Assembly: GCA_022036555.1 (NCBI GenBank)
Contig: CM039137.1
Location: 24,917,862 to 24,981,861, forward strand
DNA: 64,000 nt
Direction: 5' to 3'
From: Microstegium vimineum
Taxonomy: Eukaryota > Streptophyta > Magnoliopsida > Poales > Poaceae
Positions 43,973 through 56,200 of this stretch are shown here, piece by piece. The notes under the pieces are model-generated. The model was not told the DNA's origin and searched no databases. It saw only the letters and a list, made by a program, of their open reading frames with translations. The first letter of the stretch is position 1. Each line of letters opens with the position of its first letter. Both the position numbers and the translations under genes were made by a program.

Positions 43973-45079
43973 ATGCTCCGCCTCCAAAAGCACCTCTCCC
44001 TCCAGCGTGCTCTCCTCTCCACCGCTGCCGCGACCTACTCTTGTCCGGGCCACTTCGCCGCCGATGACTACCTCGTCTCCACCTGCGGCCTCACCCGGGA
44101 GCAAGCCGCGAACGCCGCCAAGTGCATATCCCACTGGAAATCGTCCTCCAACGCCGACGCCGTGGTGTCCTTCCTCACCGGCCCGGCGGTCGGGCTCTCC
44201 AAGGCCGACATCGCGCTGCTGGTAGCCAAAGACCCGCGCATCCTCAACTGCAGCGTCGACAACACCCTGCGGGCCCGCGTGGACCGCCTCCGCAGCTACG
44301 GCTTCTCCGCCGCGCAGATCTGCGAGTTGGTCCGCGTGGTCCCCTTCTCCTTCCGCACCTTCAACATCGACCAGAAGCTCGGCTTCTGGATGCCTTTGCT
44401 CGGCTCGCCCGACAGGTTCCTCCGCATCATCAGGCGTAACTTCTACATCGTCACCTCCGACCCCGACAAGGTGATTAAGACCAACATCCGGCTGCTCCAG
44501 GAGTGCGATCTATCTGTCCAGGAGATTAGCGACTTGTGCGTGTCCAACCCGAGGCTGCTCACCTGCAGCCCGGACAGAACCAGGGCCATCCTCGCGCGTG
44601 CCGATGAGGTGGGCGTGCCCCGCAACACTCTTTTGTTCAGGCAGGCTGTGACCGCAATGGCGGGCGTCGGTCCGGAGACCATGGCCTCTAAGCTCAAGAT
44701 GCTGGCCAAGATTCTTGGGTGCTCAGACGCTGAGCTTGCCAGAATGGTGCGAAGGAACCCGTTGGTGCTGAGGCGCTCCACGGAGACGATTCAGCGTTCC
44801 TTTGAGTTCCTCACCAATGTGGTCGGCGTCGATACCAAGTACATTCAGGACAGGCCCACGATGCTGATGTACAATCTGGAACGTCGGCTCGTGCCCCGGC
44901 ATTACGTGATGAAGGTTCTCCAGGACAAAGGATTGATCCGAAAAGATCAGAGCTTCTACACGATGACCACGGTTAGTGATAACGTCTTCTGCTCTAGGTA
45001 TGTACATCCTCATAAGGATGCTCTTCCTAGCCTTGCCGATGCATATGCATCTGCTTGCAATGGGAAAATAGCCATCTGA
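43973..45079 (+). CDS. Mitochondrial transcription termination factor (mTERF) family protein
   Basis: Intronless frame, 368 aa, from the ATG at 43973 (MLRLQKHLSLQRALLSTAAA), which gives a classic organelle-targeting N terminus. The rest is a series of about 30-residue leucine-rich mTERF units with the usual 'DPR/NPR' turns: LLVAKDPRILNCSVDNTLRA, ISDLCVSNPRLLTCSPDRTR, ARMVRRNPLVLRRSTETIQR and IQDRPTMLMYNLERRLVPRH. The form starting near AADDYLVSTCGLTREQA is typical of the expanded cereal mTERF subfamily. Members bind organellar nucleic acids and affect transcription, splicing or translation in mitochondria or plastids. No target can be deduced. It is arranged head to head with INTS9. Confidence 0.93.
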   Translation: MLRLQKHLSLQRALLSTAAATYSCPGHFAADDYLVSTCGLTREQAANAAKCISHWKSSSNADAVVSFLTGPAVGLSKADIALLVAKDPRILNCSVDNTLRARVDRLRSYGFSAAQICELVRVVPFSFRTFNIDQKLGFWMPLLGSPDRFLRIIRRNFYIVTSDPDKVIKTNIRLLQECDLSVQEISDLCVSNPRLLTCSPDRTRAILARADEVGVPRNTLLFRQAVTAMAGVGPETMASKLKMLAKILGCSDAELARMVRRNPLVLRRSTETIQRSFEFLTNVVGVDTKYIQDRPTMLMYNLERRLVPRHYVMKVLQDKGLIRKDQSFYTMTTVSDNVFCSRYVHPHKDALPSLADAYASACNGKIAI

Positions 45080-45748
45080 GGCGCGCTATGAAATGATTCC
45101 AGCAAATTGGCTATATGGGCAGCAGCTGCAGTTGCATCTTTCAATGTCATTCAGATACCCTGATGTGTACTCTTCAAGATTGCAGCTCTGTACTTGTATA
45201 CTAAGTTTAGGAATTTAGGATGAACAAAGCACTATGCTGTCAATTTCATATGCCTTGTTTTGGATTCTGTTGATAGTTTTATCATGTTTCAACTCATGCC
45301 CGGTACGCAAAATAAGCTTGCACAGGTCAGGTGCAGTGTCAGGCTGTTAGCCTGTGAGTGACTTCCTAACCAGCAGTCTCTGTCCATAACGAAACCGGGT
45401 ACAGTGTCCAAGATGCAGCTCGATTAGCTCGATATTGGCATGAAAAATGACCTGAATTCATGTTGATTCAGAGACTGGCTTCGTTTAGGTCGTCTAGAAT
45501 AGAATGCCGACTGAGATCGACGACCCTGCTGTATACATTGACTTTGTAGAACAGGCAATTACTGTAGTATTTAGTAGTGCGGCTAGCGGCTATATGTAGA
45601 CGCGTAGTTGAAATGTTCTCCTGATGACGTTGCTTATGACAAGATAAGATGACGCATGAAGTTCTACGTGTGTTCATTTCTTTTTGACCCACAGCAAGTG
45701 TTGTCGTTTTTTTTACGTACTGATATTGGCATTATATGTGACAAAGGA
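45080..45748. other. 3' UTR of mTERF and intergenic sequence
   Basis: Roughly the first 180 bp is likely 3' UTR. I see no gene or clear repeat in the remainder. Confidence 0.5.
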
Positions 45749-45902
45749 TACCCCAAAAGGTAAAAGACAAGTTCTATAGGACGGCAATTGGACCTGCAAT
45801 GTTGTATGGAGCCGAATGTTGGCCTATAAAGGCTCGGCATATCCAACAAATGAGTGTTGCAAAAATGTGCATATTGCGTTGGATCTGTGGTCACATAAAA
45901 AC

Positions 45903-46728
45903 CACTTCCCGATGAGGACTCCCTGCTTGGGTAAATACCCTGCTCAGCGACCTGCTCGGCCGGCAGCGGTGACGCTCCTACGTCACTCTCCTTCCTGAAG
46001 GCGTCGCTGAAACCAGTCTTTCACGAGGGGTGGCGGGTTCTGGGACGAAAGTCTGTGCTCTTCAACGATGTTAGCGTCCGCGGATGTCAAATCCCCTTCT
46101 TGAAGGCTTCGTTGGAGCACTACGGTGGTCGCCCCCCTCCTCCCTGCCCGGAGATGTCCCCTCTGCGTCTGTTCGTCGTTGTTGAACCTAATTGGACGTC
46201 TTGTCTCTCTTTACCTTGGTATGTTTGATGAGTGTTGGTCGTAGCCGTAGCCGTGGTCATCGTTGTCGGCGGATGCTTTGCCGCCGAGGTCATTCCTCCT
46301 CGCCCGTGGTCCTGAGGCGTTGCCTTGAGTGACTCGGATGGGCTTTTAGAGAGGTCGCGTTTCCGGCGGATGCTTTGCCGCCGAGGTCGCGATCGTTTCC
46401 GACGGATGCTTTGCCGCCGAGGAGTTTCCGTTCGATGCTTTGCCACCGAGGTTGTCTTGTTCTCTAGCGGTTGCTTTGCCGCAGTTATCTTCTATGACTC
46501 CTATCACTGCTGGCTACCTAGGTGTCGAGTTATCTTTTGTATCAGGCTCAGTTGCCGGGGTTGTGGGTGGAGGGTCCCCCACCCCTCATGTTTCTTGCTT
46601 TGTGTCTTGTGTTGAGGTTTTCGTTGGTAATCCATGGATTACTCGCGATTCCTCATGTATCATCTATGTTTAGGTCTATTGACCACTCTCTTCTTATTAA
46701 TGAAATACAAGTTATATGTCTGGTCTGG
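45903..46728. mobile_element. 826-bp insertion inside the LINE remnant, class uncertain
   Basis: The flanks are AAAAAC at 45897-45902 and again at 46729-46734. Removing one copy and the insert joins ...CGHIK to TRIDRVR in frame. The insert has several GATGCTTTGCCGCCGAGG units (46268-46487) and ends near CTCTTCTTATTAATGAAATA, which resembles LINE 3' tails but lacks poly(A). No coding frame in it is recognisable. Confidence 0.65.
46268..46487. repeat. Minisatellite of GATGCTTTGCCGCCGAGG units
   Basis: Five more or less diverged units at about 46271, 46368, 46404, 46433 and 46468, with irregular spacers. Confidence 0.75.
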
Positions 46729-47066
46729 AAAAACAAGAATAGACCGAGTTCGGAATGATGATATACGTGATCGCCTAGGGGTAGCACCAATTGAAGAAAA
46801 GCTTGTCCAACATCGGTTGAGATGGTTTGACCATGTCCAGAGAAGACCGCCAGATGCACCAGTGTGTTGTGGAGTTCCAAGCCAAGCTAATAATATAAGG
46901 AGAGACAGAGGAATGCCGAAGTTGACATGGGCGGAGACGGTGAATAGGGATTTAAAAGCTTAGGATATATTTAGAGATCTATGTTTGAATATGATTGCAT
47001 GGAAAGCAGTTATTGAAGTGTCGAAACCATGACTTGAGTATCTTGTTGGGTTTCAACTCTAGTCTA

Positions 47067-47146
47067 CCCTAACTTGCTTGGAACTACAGACTTTGTTGAT
47101 GTTGATACCTAACTTGCTTGGAACTACAGACTTTGTTGATGTTGAT
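47067..47146. repeat. 40-bp tandem duplication at the LINE 3' end
   Basis: CTAACTTGCTTGGAACTACA and the following 18 bases occur twice, exactly 40 bp apart. Confidence 0.9.
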
Positions 47147-48892
47147 GTACTAATATTGATTCAAAGACGAGTGGCCTCGTTTATTTTTGCGTGTCTAGAA
47201 TACGGACTTGTCAGTTATGATCCAGAGATGTACGTACGTACCCATCAATGCACCGAATGTATCCGTCAACTCGATAGAAAAATAAGTCGTTTTTTTAAGC
47301 TAGCATTGCATACGAGTACTACATTACTCCTCTAATTTTGTTCTAATAGGACAAACTCTTGTAACTTAAAAGAAGCTTACATAGAAGACGGAGAACATAT
47401 ATACATACATACAATTAAATTTTATTAAATTGACTTAGCAATATACATAAAATTGAATTGGTCAAACTTTGAGAAATCTACTTATGAAGAAACTAAAATT
47501 AACTTATAAAATTGAGATGCGTGTGTCGTATGCGTGGGTTGGGAAATGGGGGTGTTAGTTTGGAACACAGATTAGATGTTGTTTGAATCCCGGGCCCATT
47601 GTCTAAAGTATAGTGTCTAAACTAAACTTTAAATTACTTTAGCTCTTTGGACCATAGGATTGAAACAGAAACTTAGAGACCAAGGTGTTTATAGCTGAGT
47701 GCACCATGTGATGAACAAACAAACCATAAAATGTAAGACTAGAACAAGAACCACGGTCATCGTGGAAGCAGCCGCATAAAAATCCGGCCTTGTGAAGCTT
47801 TAGGTCCAGGATCAGGCCCAGACATCTTGACAGGACGTGTAGCAAAGCGCGTTGGTCAAGACGACCATCTACACAAACAGACAAATCGCAAGTTGCTCAG
47901 ATACTGGTTGCAATTTCACTGCTCGCCACTTCAGAAGCTTCGGCGGATACTGGCACAGCACCTGGACAGGACCGGCCCTGTCTCCTCCTACATCTTGAGC
48001 CAGTCAAACGTTCTCTCTCTCGAACCAAAAAAAATAAAATAGAGGATATCCTGAGAACCAGCCCGCGGGTAGGAAGTCAACCTCGGGCTTTGATGCCCAG
48101 GCAAGCGCGTGCGCCGCCACGCGACGACGTGCAGAGAGAGACTCCCACCTCCTCCTCGGTGCACATCGCGGAAGCGACCGCGTGATCGTGAACTGCAAGT
48201 TTGCAACCGTCCACCCCTGAGCCTCGCGACGGCACGTAACCCGCCCGGCTAGGCGGCGACTAGCCGACTAGACTACCCACGTGCCGTCCGCGCTGCGCAG
48301 GATCGATCGGGTTTGCCTTGCCCGCCGCCGGCCTGTGTGAGTGTGACCCCAATTCCCAAAGGCGCATCACTTTTCAGGTTGCTTCCACTGACGTGATGCG
48401 TGTATCCCGGCCCGGGCAGCAGCAACCCAAAGCAACTGCTGCCGGTAGCGTGATGGCTAAAAACTCGGGGACAAGCAGAGCAGGTAGATAGAACTGATCG
48501 ATCAGCTGTGGATTATTCAGCTTGTGGTGGCTGTGGATCCGAGAGTTTCTGGGTCGTTTCCTTCTCCGACCAGTCGTCGTTTCCTTCGACGTACGCAGCA
48601 TTTAAAATACCTGTTCTTCTTCAGAAGACCATCAATTAGAACTAACTGTCGTTGAAGGTAGGTTGGGTATAAGACGAAAGAGCAGCAGGTAGCCACTTGA
48701 TTTACAAGTGATGATTTACTAATAGCACATCTCTACAGAAGGTTCTATATGTTCGACGACTGAAGTTTGAGGATTTCCTTCGCCGGCAAAATTAAGTTGT
48801 TATTAGCATATATCAACACGTAGCATTGACCTAGTGTGACCTCATAAATGAGAGAGGTTCACTTCACCACGTTATAGTTTCTTACGAGCTAA

Positions 48893-48916
48893 GTATATAT
48901 ATATATATATATATAC
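48893..48916. repeat. TA microsatellite
   Basis: About twelve TA units followed by CGCGCG. Confidence 0.85.
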
Positions 48917-49865
48917 GCGCGTAGGGAACGTTGCAGTCCCTCTGCTTTCTGGTGGTATTGTTGTACTGTATTACAGTACGTTATCTTTGAATGAACGCAG
49001 CAGTGCCGTATCGGACACCTCCTGACTGATTCGTCTATCTATATCAACAATTCAGCTTCAGGAGTATATATATGACCAAAAAAAAAAACCGCTGCTGATG
49101 CTCTCTTGATGATCATTGCTTTGGTACTCGAGATGACGTCGAACGGCCAATGCAACTGCAAAGTAAAGTAATGGTTAGTTTCCTCATCAATCAACAAATA
49201 AAAAGCTCCTCCTACTTGGCTACTTGTCATACCTACAACCTACTTTAGTTTAAGATTGTACATTGACCTAAATTAAATAGGTCAACAGACCTACAGAACA
49301 CCAAGACTCGATCTAGTACCCCGGCCAATACCGGGGCCCAAGTCGTCGTCCCCGATTGATTGTACATGTAACATGAGCCCAATCGCGTTGTTGGGTTGCA
49401 TTATTTCTAGTTCATCAAGTGACATCATATTATTTTAGACAATAAATTTGGACGTTTTTTGTTGAGCAAAGTGCCATCTAATTATGACTAGACTTAATAT
49501 TATACTAACAAAGATATCCGTGCATTGAAAAAAAAATCGTGCGAACCCATATAACTTGCAACTCAAAAAATTATACAATGATCGTATTTTTGTTCTAACA
49601 TGTCTCTAAATTGAATTCTGCGTGCCTAGAGTGTGCACAATTTTTGGAATGAGGATCTTGTGTTGATTTTGGATGTTTGGGATGAGATATCATGTTGAAT
49701 TTGAATGTTGGCGACTGGAAACGTGATTTCGTATCAGATTTAGATTGAAATATATAAATGATAATGATAAAATATGGATGAGGGAGAATGAAGTGTGATA
49801 GAACGAACCGGTAGATAATAATTTTATATCTCTCTCTCTCTCAGTATTAGATATTGATGATCGAT

Positions 49866-50073
49866 TCTCTCCGTCCCTAAATAATTGTTATTTTTTCTAC
49901 AACGTAAATTTAACTTGAATTATAAAAAATACACATATAATTTGTATCTCTAAATAAATTTATTATAAAAATGATCTATCTAATGATATTAGTTGTGTAT
50001 ATTACTTTATCTAAATTTTTTTGAAAATTATTTCTCAGGAGACGAGAAGAATGATAATTATTTTTGGACAAAT
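49866..50073. mobile_element. Degenerate Stowaway-like element
   Basis: The left end is CTCTCCGTCCCTAAATAATTG minus its last base, and the right has AATTATTTTTGGACAAATC. The inner text (AAATAAATTTATTATAAAAA, ATCTAATGATATTAGT) matches the superfamily. The right terminus is lost. Confidence 0.45.
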
Positions 50074-50952
50074 CTTAGGAATCTAGTGAGCTGAGACATT
50101 GCAAATAAAGAATTACCAGAAAAATGGGAGCAGATTGCGTGAGCACCAATAAGACATGTCGCACATGGATTAACCGGATACTTCAAAGGATCCGATGCCA
50201 TGCAAATACACAATCATCCAATGAATCGTATGAAAGATCAACATGGTTGACAGGACGTACGAGTACAATATGCGAGGGAATCATGACAAATTCCCAAGGA
50301 TCATCATCATGTGGACGCTTAGCTACCAATCCGACTCCCCGTGGCCAGAAAGTACATAAGAATTTTATTTACCCGTGGACAGGATGCTAAGCCGTGATGC
50401 ATCAAGATCCGTACTTTCCACGGAATCGTTTATCGCTGTCTATAAACGATGGAAAAAGTTTCCTTCCTTTCTCTGCACGTGTTATACGCAGGCAGCGGCC
50501 CAAAAGCTTTTCCACGCTTGTTTCGTCCTCCTCTTCTCCAACCGTTGTGGCCCCCACCCCGAGTCAGGCCCTGTCAGTAGTTAATATATTTAACCCCGAT
50601 TTGTCCAACCCGTGATCTCCCCCCGTGAAAACAACTTGTCCCACAAAAAGTCGTGCGAGTTTCCAACTCGTTTAGCCAACCAGCTCAGCAGCGCCTCTGC
50701 CGTCCGCCGTTGCCAAATCCAAACGTGACGGTCGCCGGAGGAAGGAGACCCGAAGCTCACCTGAGCCACCTCCACTCGCCTCTCCTTATTTACATCTACA
50801 ATCTCGCGAGGCGGCGGCCGCCGTCGCGTAGCCGCTTTCCCACATCCGGTCTCCTTGGCCCGCCGCCTATACTTCCTGCAGAAATAGCCCCAGCCCACCG
50901 GGGGGCGGTTACTGCCTCTTCTTCTTCGTGTTCCTTCGCCCGCCGCACGCGG

Positions 50953-51052
50953 NNNNNNNNNNNNNNNNNNNNNNNNNNNNNNNNNNNNNNNNNNNNNNNN
51001 NNNNNNNNNNNNNNNNNNNNNNNNNNNNNNNNNNNNNNNNNNNNNNNNNNNN
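50953..51052. other. Assembly gap (100 N)
   Basis: Exactly 100 N, presumably of unknown true size. CpG-rich sequence on its left suggests that a gene start may be missing here. Confidence 0.98.
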
Positions 51053-53217
51053 ACTACAAATATTTCGCCAGATCGGACTGCCGTCTCGACGTCTGCGCTC
51101 CGGAGGAGAGCTGACTGCTAGTACCTGCTTTGAGATTGGTGGTGCTGGGAAAATCCTTCCGTCCAAAGGACCTTAAAACGTCCTTGTCAAAAACGATAAA
51201 GACAAAAGACCTTAAAACCTGAAAAAAAATGTATTTACCACTAGTTTTTTTTAACAAGCCTTTTCGCAATCTCATCTCTTCACTACCATCCAATGTGAAC
51301 TGACAAATCTAAAGCATGTTTGAATGTCCGATAATGTAATGCCTAGCCAAGTGAGGATAGCACATAACAAGTGAGGCGTGGAAGGTTAAGTGTTTGCTTG
51401 ATTTGCCTGTACATGTAGGAGCTTGTTCCAGTAAGGTTTTCCTGGCTTGCGTAAGAGAGCCGAAACGGCTTGTCGACCTAGGCTGGCACCTTGTTGCTTG
51501 GGCCAACACATCAAATCAAAAAAAAAAGATGTGGTTTAGTCTCAATTATAGATTGATTGTATGAATAAGAGATTGGTAGTTGATGCGGGTACATGACAAG
51601 CAATGCTAGCAACGACAAAAGAAGGCATGGAATGATGCGTCTTATTTGATATTGCATTTGACACTTCATAATGAAAAGTATAAGTTTAGTGGAGAGAAAG
51701 ATACATGAATAGTTGCGACACAATTATAATTATAAGTTAGACATTGGTGGTTAGCTGTGATACATTCAAGAAATATATTCAGCGACACTCAACCATAACT
51801 TTTTCAAAGATGCCGATAAACATGTGATACTTAGGAATAATCAAGGGTAAATTGCTACAACATAATTCATTGTCATTGCTAGAAAATTAATTGGAGTATA
51901 AGAAGCAAGGCACACCTAAATTAGCACCACGATCATCACTTGACAACAATAAAAAAATAACAAATTTCCAAATACCAGCTCAAATGCATGTCCACGTCCT
52001 GGTTGACTCATCTACCAAGTTACATTATAGATGTCCATATGTTCAATAAGTAATTTGGAAGAAGGGGATGCAAATCTAGGAATAACCCCCCCCCCCTATG
52101 AAGAACTAAGTGGCTAAATAAAATGATTTCCCCATGAACTACTTACCCGAAAAAAATCAGGATTTGAGGAGATTGAAGTTTTGAGGCTAAACCCACTCCC
52201 AATATTGATTTTTTGTAAGATTGAAAAAACCCCATCACCCAATCTCCAACTACTCCTTATCTTTAATGTAGTTTTTCCGTAGCTAGAAAATTGATCTAAT
52301 CGCACAAAAATACACGCATGTGTATCAATCGACCATTCTAGGTCAAAGGATGCAAGGGATAATAAGTAGTAAGGACAAAGTTGTTGATGCAAAAGTACAA
52401 GAAGATTTGAGAGTATAAAAATAGTTGATGGTTATTTTAAAATAGTTCAGAATTTTGGACATAAAACTTATACTACCTAATGCGCTAAAATTTAGAAACG
52501 ACTATGCTTCTTAACTTCTTTAGCCACGTGAAAAGATTATTCATTTAAGTTTATAAATTGTCTTTTAAAACTTTTTTTTACAACCTCCAATAGATTAGTT
52601 AAAAAAATTAGCTAAATTTACTATAAAATAGATAGTAATAATACTATAGTGCTCTAACATATACTCTATAAAATAAAAAGATAAATGACTAGTGAGGTAG
52701 ACTATCGAGAAGTAGATGAAGATGATTTTCTTTAATAATGGAGATGATTTTCTTTAATAATAACCAAATTTACTTTTAAAAATTAATTTAGCTAATCTTT
52801 TGTGGATGCTATAATACGGTTGTGATGAGCATCTAAAAAAGAAAAGGTTCCACTAAAAAAACGAAAAAACAAAAGCTTTGTCACCTTCGCCGTTACAAAC
52901 AGTCCTGCTCCGTCCAGCGCGGTCAATTCTCAGGTGGCCCGTTACCTTTGCCGACTAGCGTGAAGGTGGACCGGGCCTCTTTTCTTGTACGCGCAGGGTA
53001 CGCAGCTCAGCATCCTCCACGGGCCGAGCCACGTGGGTCCCGCGAACCGACCCTGTCCGTTCCGGCACGCCACCAAGACACCCCAACAAAGAGCAGACCA
53101 CCGCGTCTTCTCCCGCCGCCACCAGCAGATCCATCCCTCTGCCTCGCCTTCTTCCTCGAGCACGGCGGCACCCTCGCCCTGCTATCTCGTACGGCCAAGC
53201 TCCTCCTCCCCGGCGCC
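51053..53217. other. AT-rich intergenic region and helicase promoter
   Basis: No gene is supported from 51053 to about 52900. A nine-C run lies near 52087-52096. About 52920-53217 is GC/CT-rich and probably the promoter and 5' leader of the helicase; it includes GAGCCACGTGGG (about 53025), a G-box-like CACGTG. Confidence 0.5.
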
Positions 53218-56200
53218 ATGAACCCTTACGACCTCCGTTTCGCCGACCCTTCATCCTACCACGACAGGCGCAGGTACGCCAACCCTAACCCTAACTCTAG
53301 CTCTTCAGATCTGATTTGAATTCGAGCGTGACTCGATCGATTCGATTTCTCGTGCAGCGACCTGGCCGTGGCTCCTACGTTTGCTCCGCCGGCTCCCGTG
53401 GCTGCGGCGAACCCGAACCCTTACGCCGCCGCCTACACGCCCGTGCCCGTACCCGTGCCCGTGCCGGTTGCCCCCGCGGGCGGCGACTACCAGCGCTACG
53501 GACAGGGCGGCAGAGGCCGTGGTGGAGGCGGCAGAGGAGGTGGAGGGGGCTATGGAGGTGGCGGTGGTGGGTATGGAGGTGGCGGCAGAGGAGGAGGTCG
53601 CGGGAGGGACGGGCTTGATTCGCTCGCCCTCCCTAAGCCGGACTTCCGGAGCTTGATACCGTTCGAGAAGAACTTCTACGTGGAGTGTCCCTCCGTCCAG
53701 GCTATGTCGGAGGCGGATGTGGCGCAGTACCGCCGCCTCCGTGATATCACCGTAGAGGGTCGGGATGTGCCCAAGCCGGTCCGATACTTTCAGGAAGCCA
53801 ACTTCCCAGGTTTACTCTAGTTCCAGTGTTTCCTGTCCGTGTGTCCGTTGATAGTAACGCAATACTTCCCTTATACTACTGTTTCACGATTCCTTTGACA
53901 GACTACTGCATGCAAGCGATTGTCAAATCTGGATTCGTGGAGCCAACGCCTATTCAATCTCAAGGTTGGCCTATGGCTTTGAAGGGCAGGGACCTGATTG
54001 GTATCGCTCAAACAGGCTCAGGGAAAACATTATCTTATCTGCTACCTGCGTTGGTTCATGTTGGTGCCCAGCCTCGGCTAGGTTTGTTTCCTATCAACTT
54101 GCTATGAGCTTTCTGTATGTGTTTTCTGACTGTCTCCATTCTCATAATTTGTGATTGTAATGCCTGTAGAACAAGGCGATGGCCCAATTGTTTTAATCCT
54201 CGCCCCCACAAGAGAACTCGCTGTTCAAATACAGCAAGAATCTACAAAATTTGGATCATATTCAAGAACTAGAAGCACATGTGTCTATGGTGGTGCACCT
54301 AAGGGTCCACAAATACGTGACCTTAGAAGAGGTACCTGCACACTTCTGTCCAGTTCAATTCTTTTTAGATGAATGCCTTTTTAAACTCAATGCATTTTAT
54401 CATCTGCACTTTTAGGAGTTGAAATTGTCATTGCAACTCCTGGTCGGTTGATTGATATGCTGGAAGCCGGCCACACGAACCTACGTAGAGTGACATACCT
54501 TGTGCTGGATGAGGCAGACCGGATGCTAGATATGGGTTTTGAGCCCCAAATTCGAAAAATAGTTGCACAGGTACAGTTTGGTTTAGAAATGCAGAATGCT
54601 TATTAATATCTTTTATCTTGCCTGGCTCTAATGCTTGTCCAACACTTCTATCCATAGATCCGCCCAGACAGGCAAACTTTGTACTGGAGTGCCACATGGC
54701 CTAGAGAAGTTGAAGCCTTAGCAAGACAGTTTCTGCAAAATCCTTACAAGGTGTGCAATTGGTGCTGTTAATGTTATTTTCTGGTTCTTTTACTGTTTTG
54801 TATTGAATTGAATTGATTTTGGCAGCCCTTCCCTTAACTGTTGGCTTATATTGTAATGAAGGTAATCATAGGATCAGCTGAACTTAAAGCTAATCATTCC
54901 ATACAACAAATTGTTGAAGTTATTTCAGATCATGAGAAGTATCCAAGGTATGTATGGTCGACGTTCTTGTGACTAAAAACTCTTATTTTCACTCATTATA
55001 CTACTATTGGTGACAAATGGACATGGTGTGAGTTGATTTTTACCTCTTTCCCACAGACTCAGTAAGCTCTTGTCTGATCTAATGGATGGGAGCCGTATCT
55101 TGATATTCTTCCAAACAAAAAAGGACTGCGATAAGGTCACACGGCAACTTAGAATGGATGGGTGGCCAGCATTATCTATACATGGTGATAAAGCTCAAGC
55201 TGAGCGGGACTATGTTCTTGCAGAGTTTAAGAGCGGCAAGAGTCCCATAATGGCTGCCACAGATGTGGCAGCCCGTGGTCTTGGTATGATGATTTATTTG
55301 AATATTAGGATTAGGTAGTAGTTCCAAGTGCTCAAGGATGATAAGTCGGAGGGCTGTTCAGCTGCGTTTGGTTGAGTGAACTGAACTTGTGGATTGGTGG
55401 TGTATACCAAGGTGCCATCATGTCAAAGGTAGATCATTTTCCCCCGTGGTTTACCTCATTTGAGCGTGAGCATTGGCAGTGTTACGAGGCACTTCGACCT
55501 TGATCTATCATGGTAACATTCCCTTTCCTAGTTAGCCTTTTAGGGAGCCTTGCGTTTGGATAAAATGGATATCCTGAAAAGGTAGCATGCAAATGTATAT
55601 GCATTTGGTACTATATAGCTGATTTCTTAACTTGATTTGAATTCCTTAATCCCTCCATCTCTGACCATTAAAGAACATTTAAGTATTGTGTTGCTGCCCT
55701 CTTCTTTGCCTCTTTGCCCTTGCAGTTGAATTCGTTTCAATCCAATAGTCTGCTTTTATTTCTTAGCTTACCTTTTGTCCTTTCTACATTTTTTATTTCT
55801 AGATAAATACATGTTTAATTCGTTTAGAATTGATGAGAGCAATGTTTTTTAGGCATAAAAAACTGTATAAAAATGGCAATACTAATTTCAATATTTTTTT
55901 TTGCACAATGCACATCCTTCACAAGTAGCATGTCTGTATGGATCTTCTTTGCGTTTTTGCTTTACCCTAGCATTACATGAACCTTTAGAAGCTCGTTCTA
56001 CTTTCTCAATCAAGTGCCTCACCATTGGTATCACTGCCAAGTGCGAACTGGTCAAAAGATGGTTGTAATCAGTGTTCTTTTCAGTGGATTCACGATAGTG
56101 ACCTCTGATGCAGCACCTTAATCATTACAGCCTATGTTGGACTGGCATGTTTTACAGAATTTTGTTTGGGTTATGGATATTGGATACTGTTACATTTTGG

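Larger units (their letters stand above)
45749..47146 (+). pseudogene. LINE reverse-transcriptase C-terminal remnant, split by an insertion
   Basis: 45749-45902 encodes KFYRTAIGPAMLYGAECWPI and AKMCILRWICGHIK, the C-terminal region common to cereal LINE proteins. The same reading resumes at 46735 (TRIDRVRNDDIRDRLGVAPI, then LRWFDHVQRRP) and stops at 46961-46963. The tail ends with the TTGCTTGGAACTACAGACTT/TTGTTGATG text typical of these LINE 3' ends, tandemly duplicated. It is a 5'-truncated, inactive copy. Confidence 0.8.
47147..50952. other. Gene-poor intergenic region left of the second gap
   Basis: No gene is supported. It holds a TA microsatellite (48893-48916), a degenerate Stowaway-like stretch (about 49866-50073), and a GC-rich, CpG-rich segment at about 50640-50952 that looks like the promoter and 5' leader of a gene entering the gap. 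I cannot see a start codon that I trust. Confidence 0.45.
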
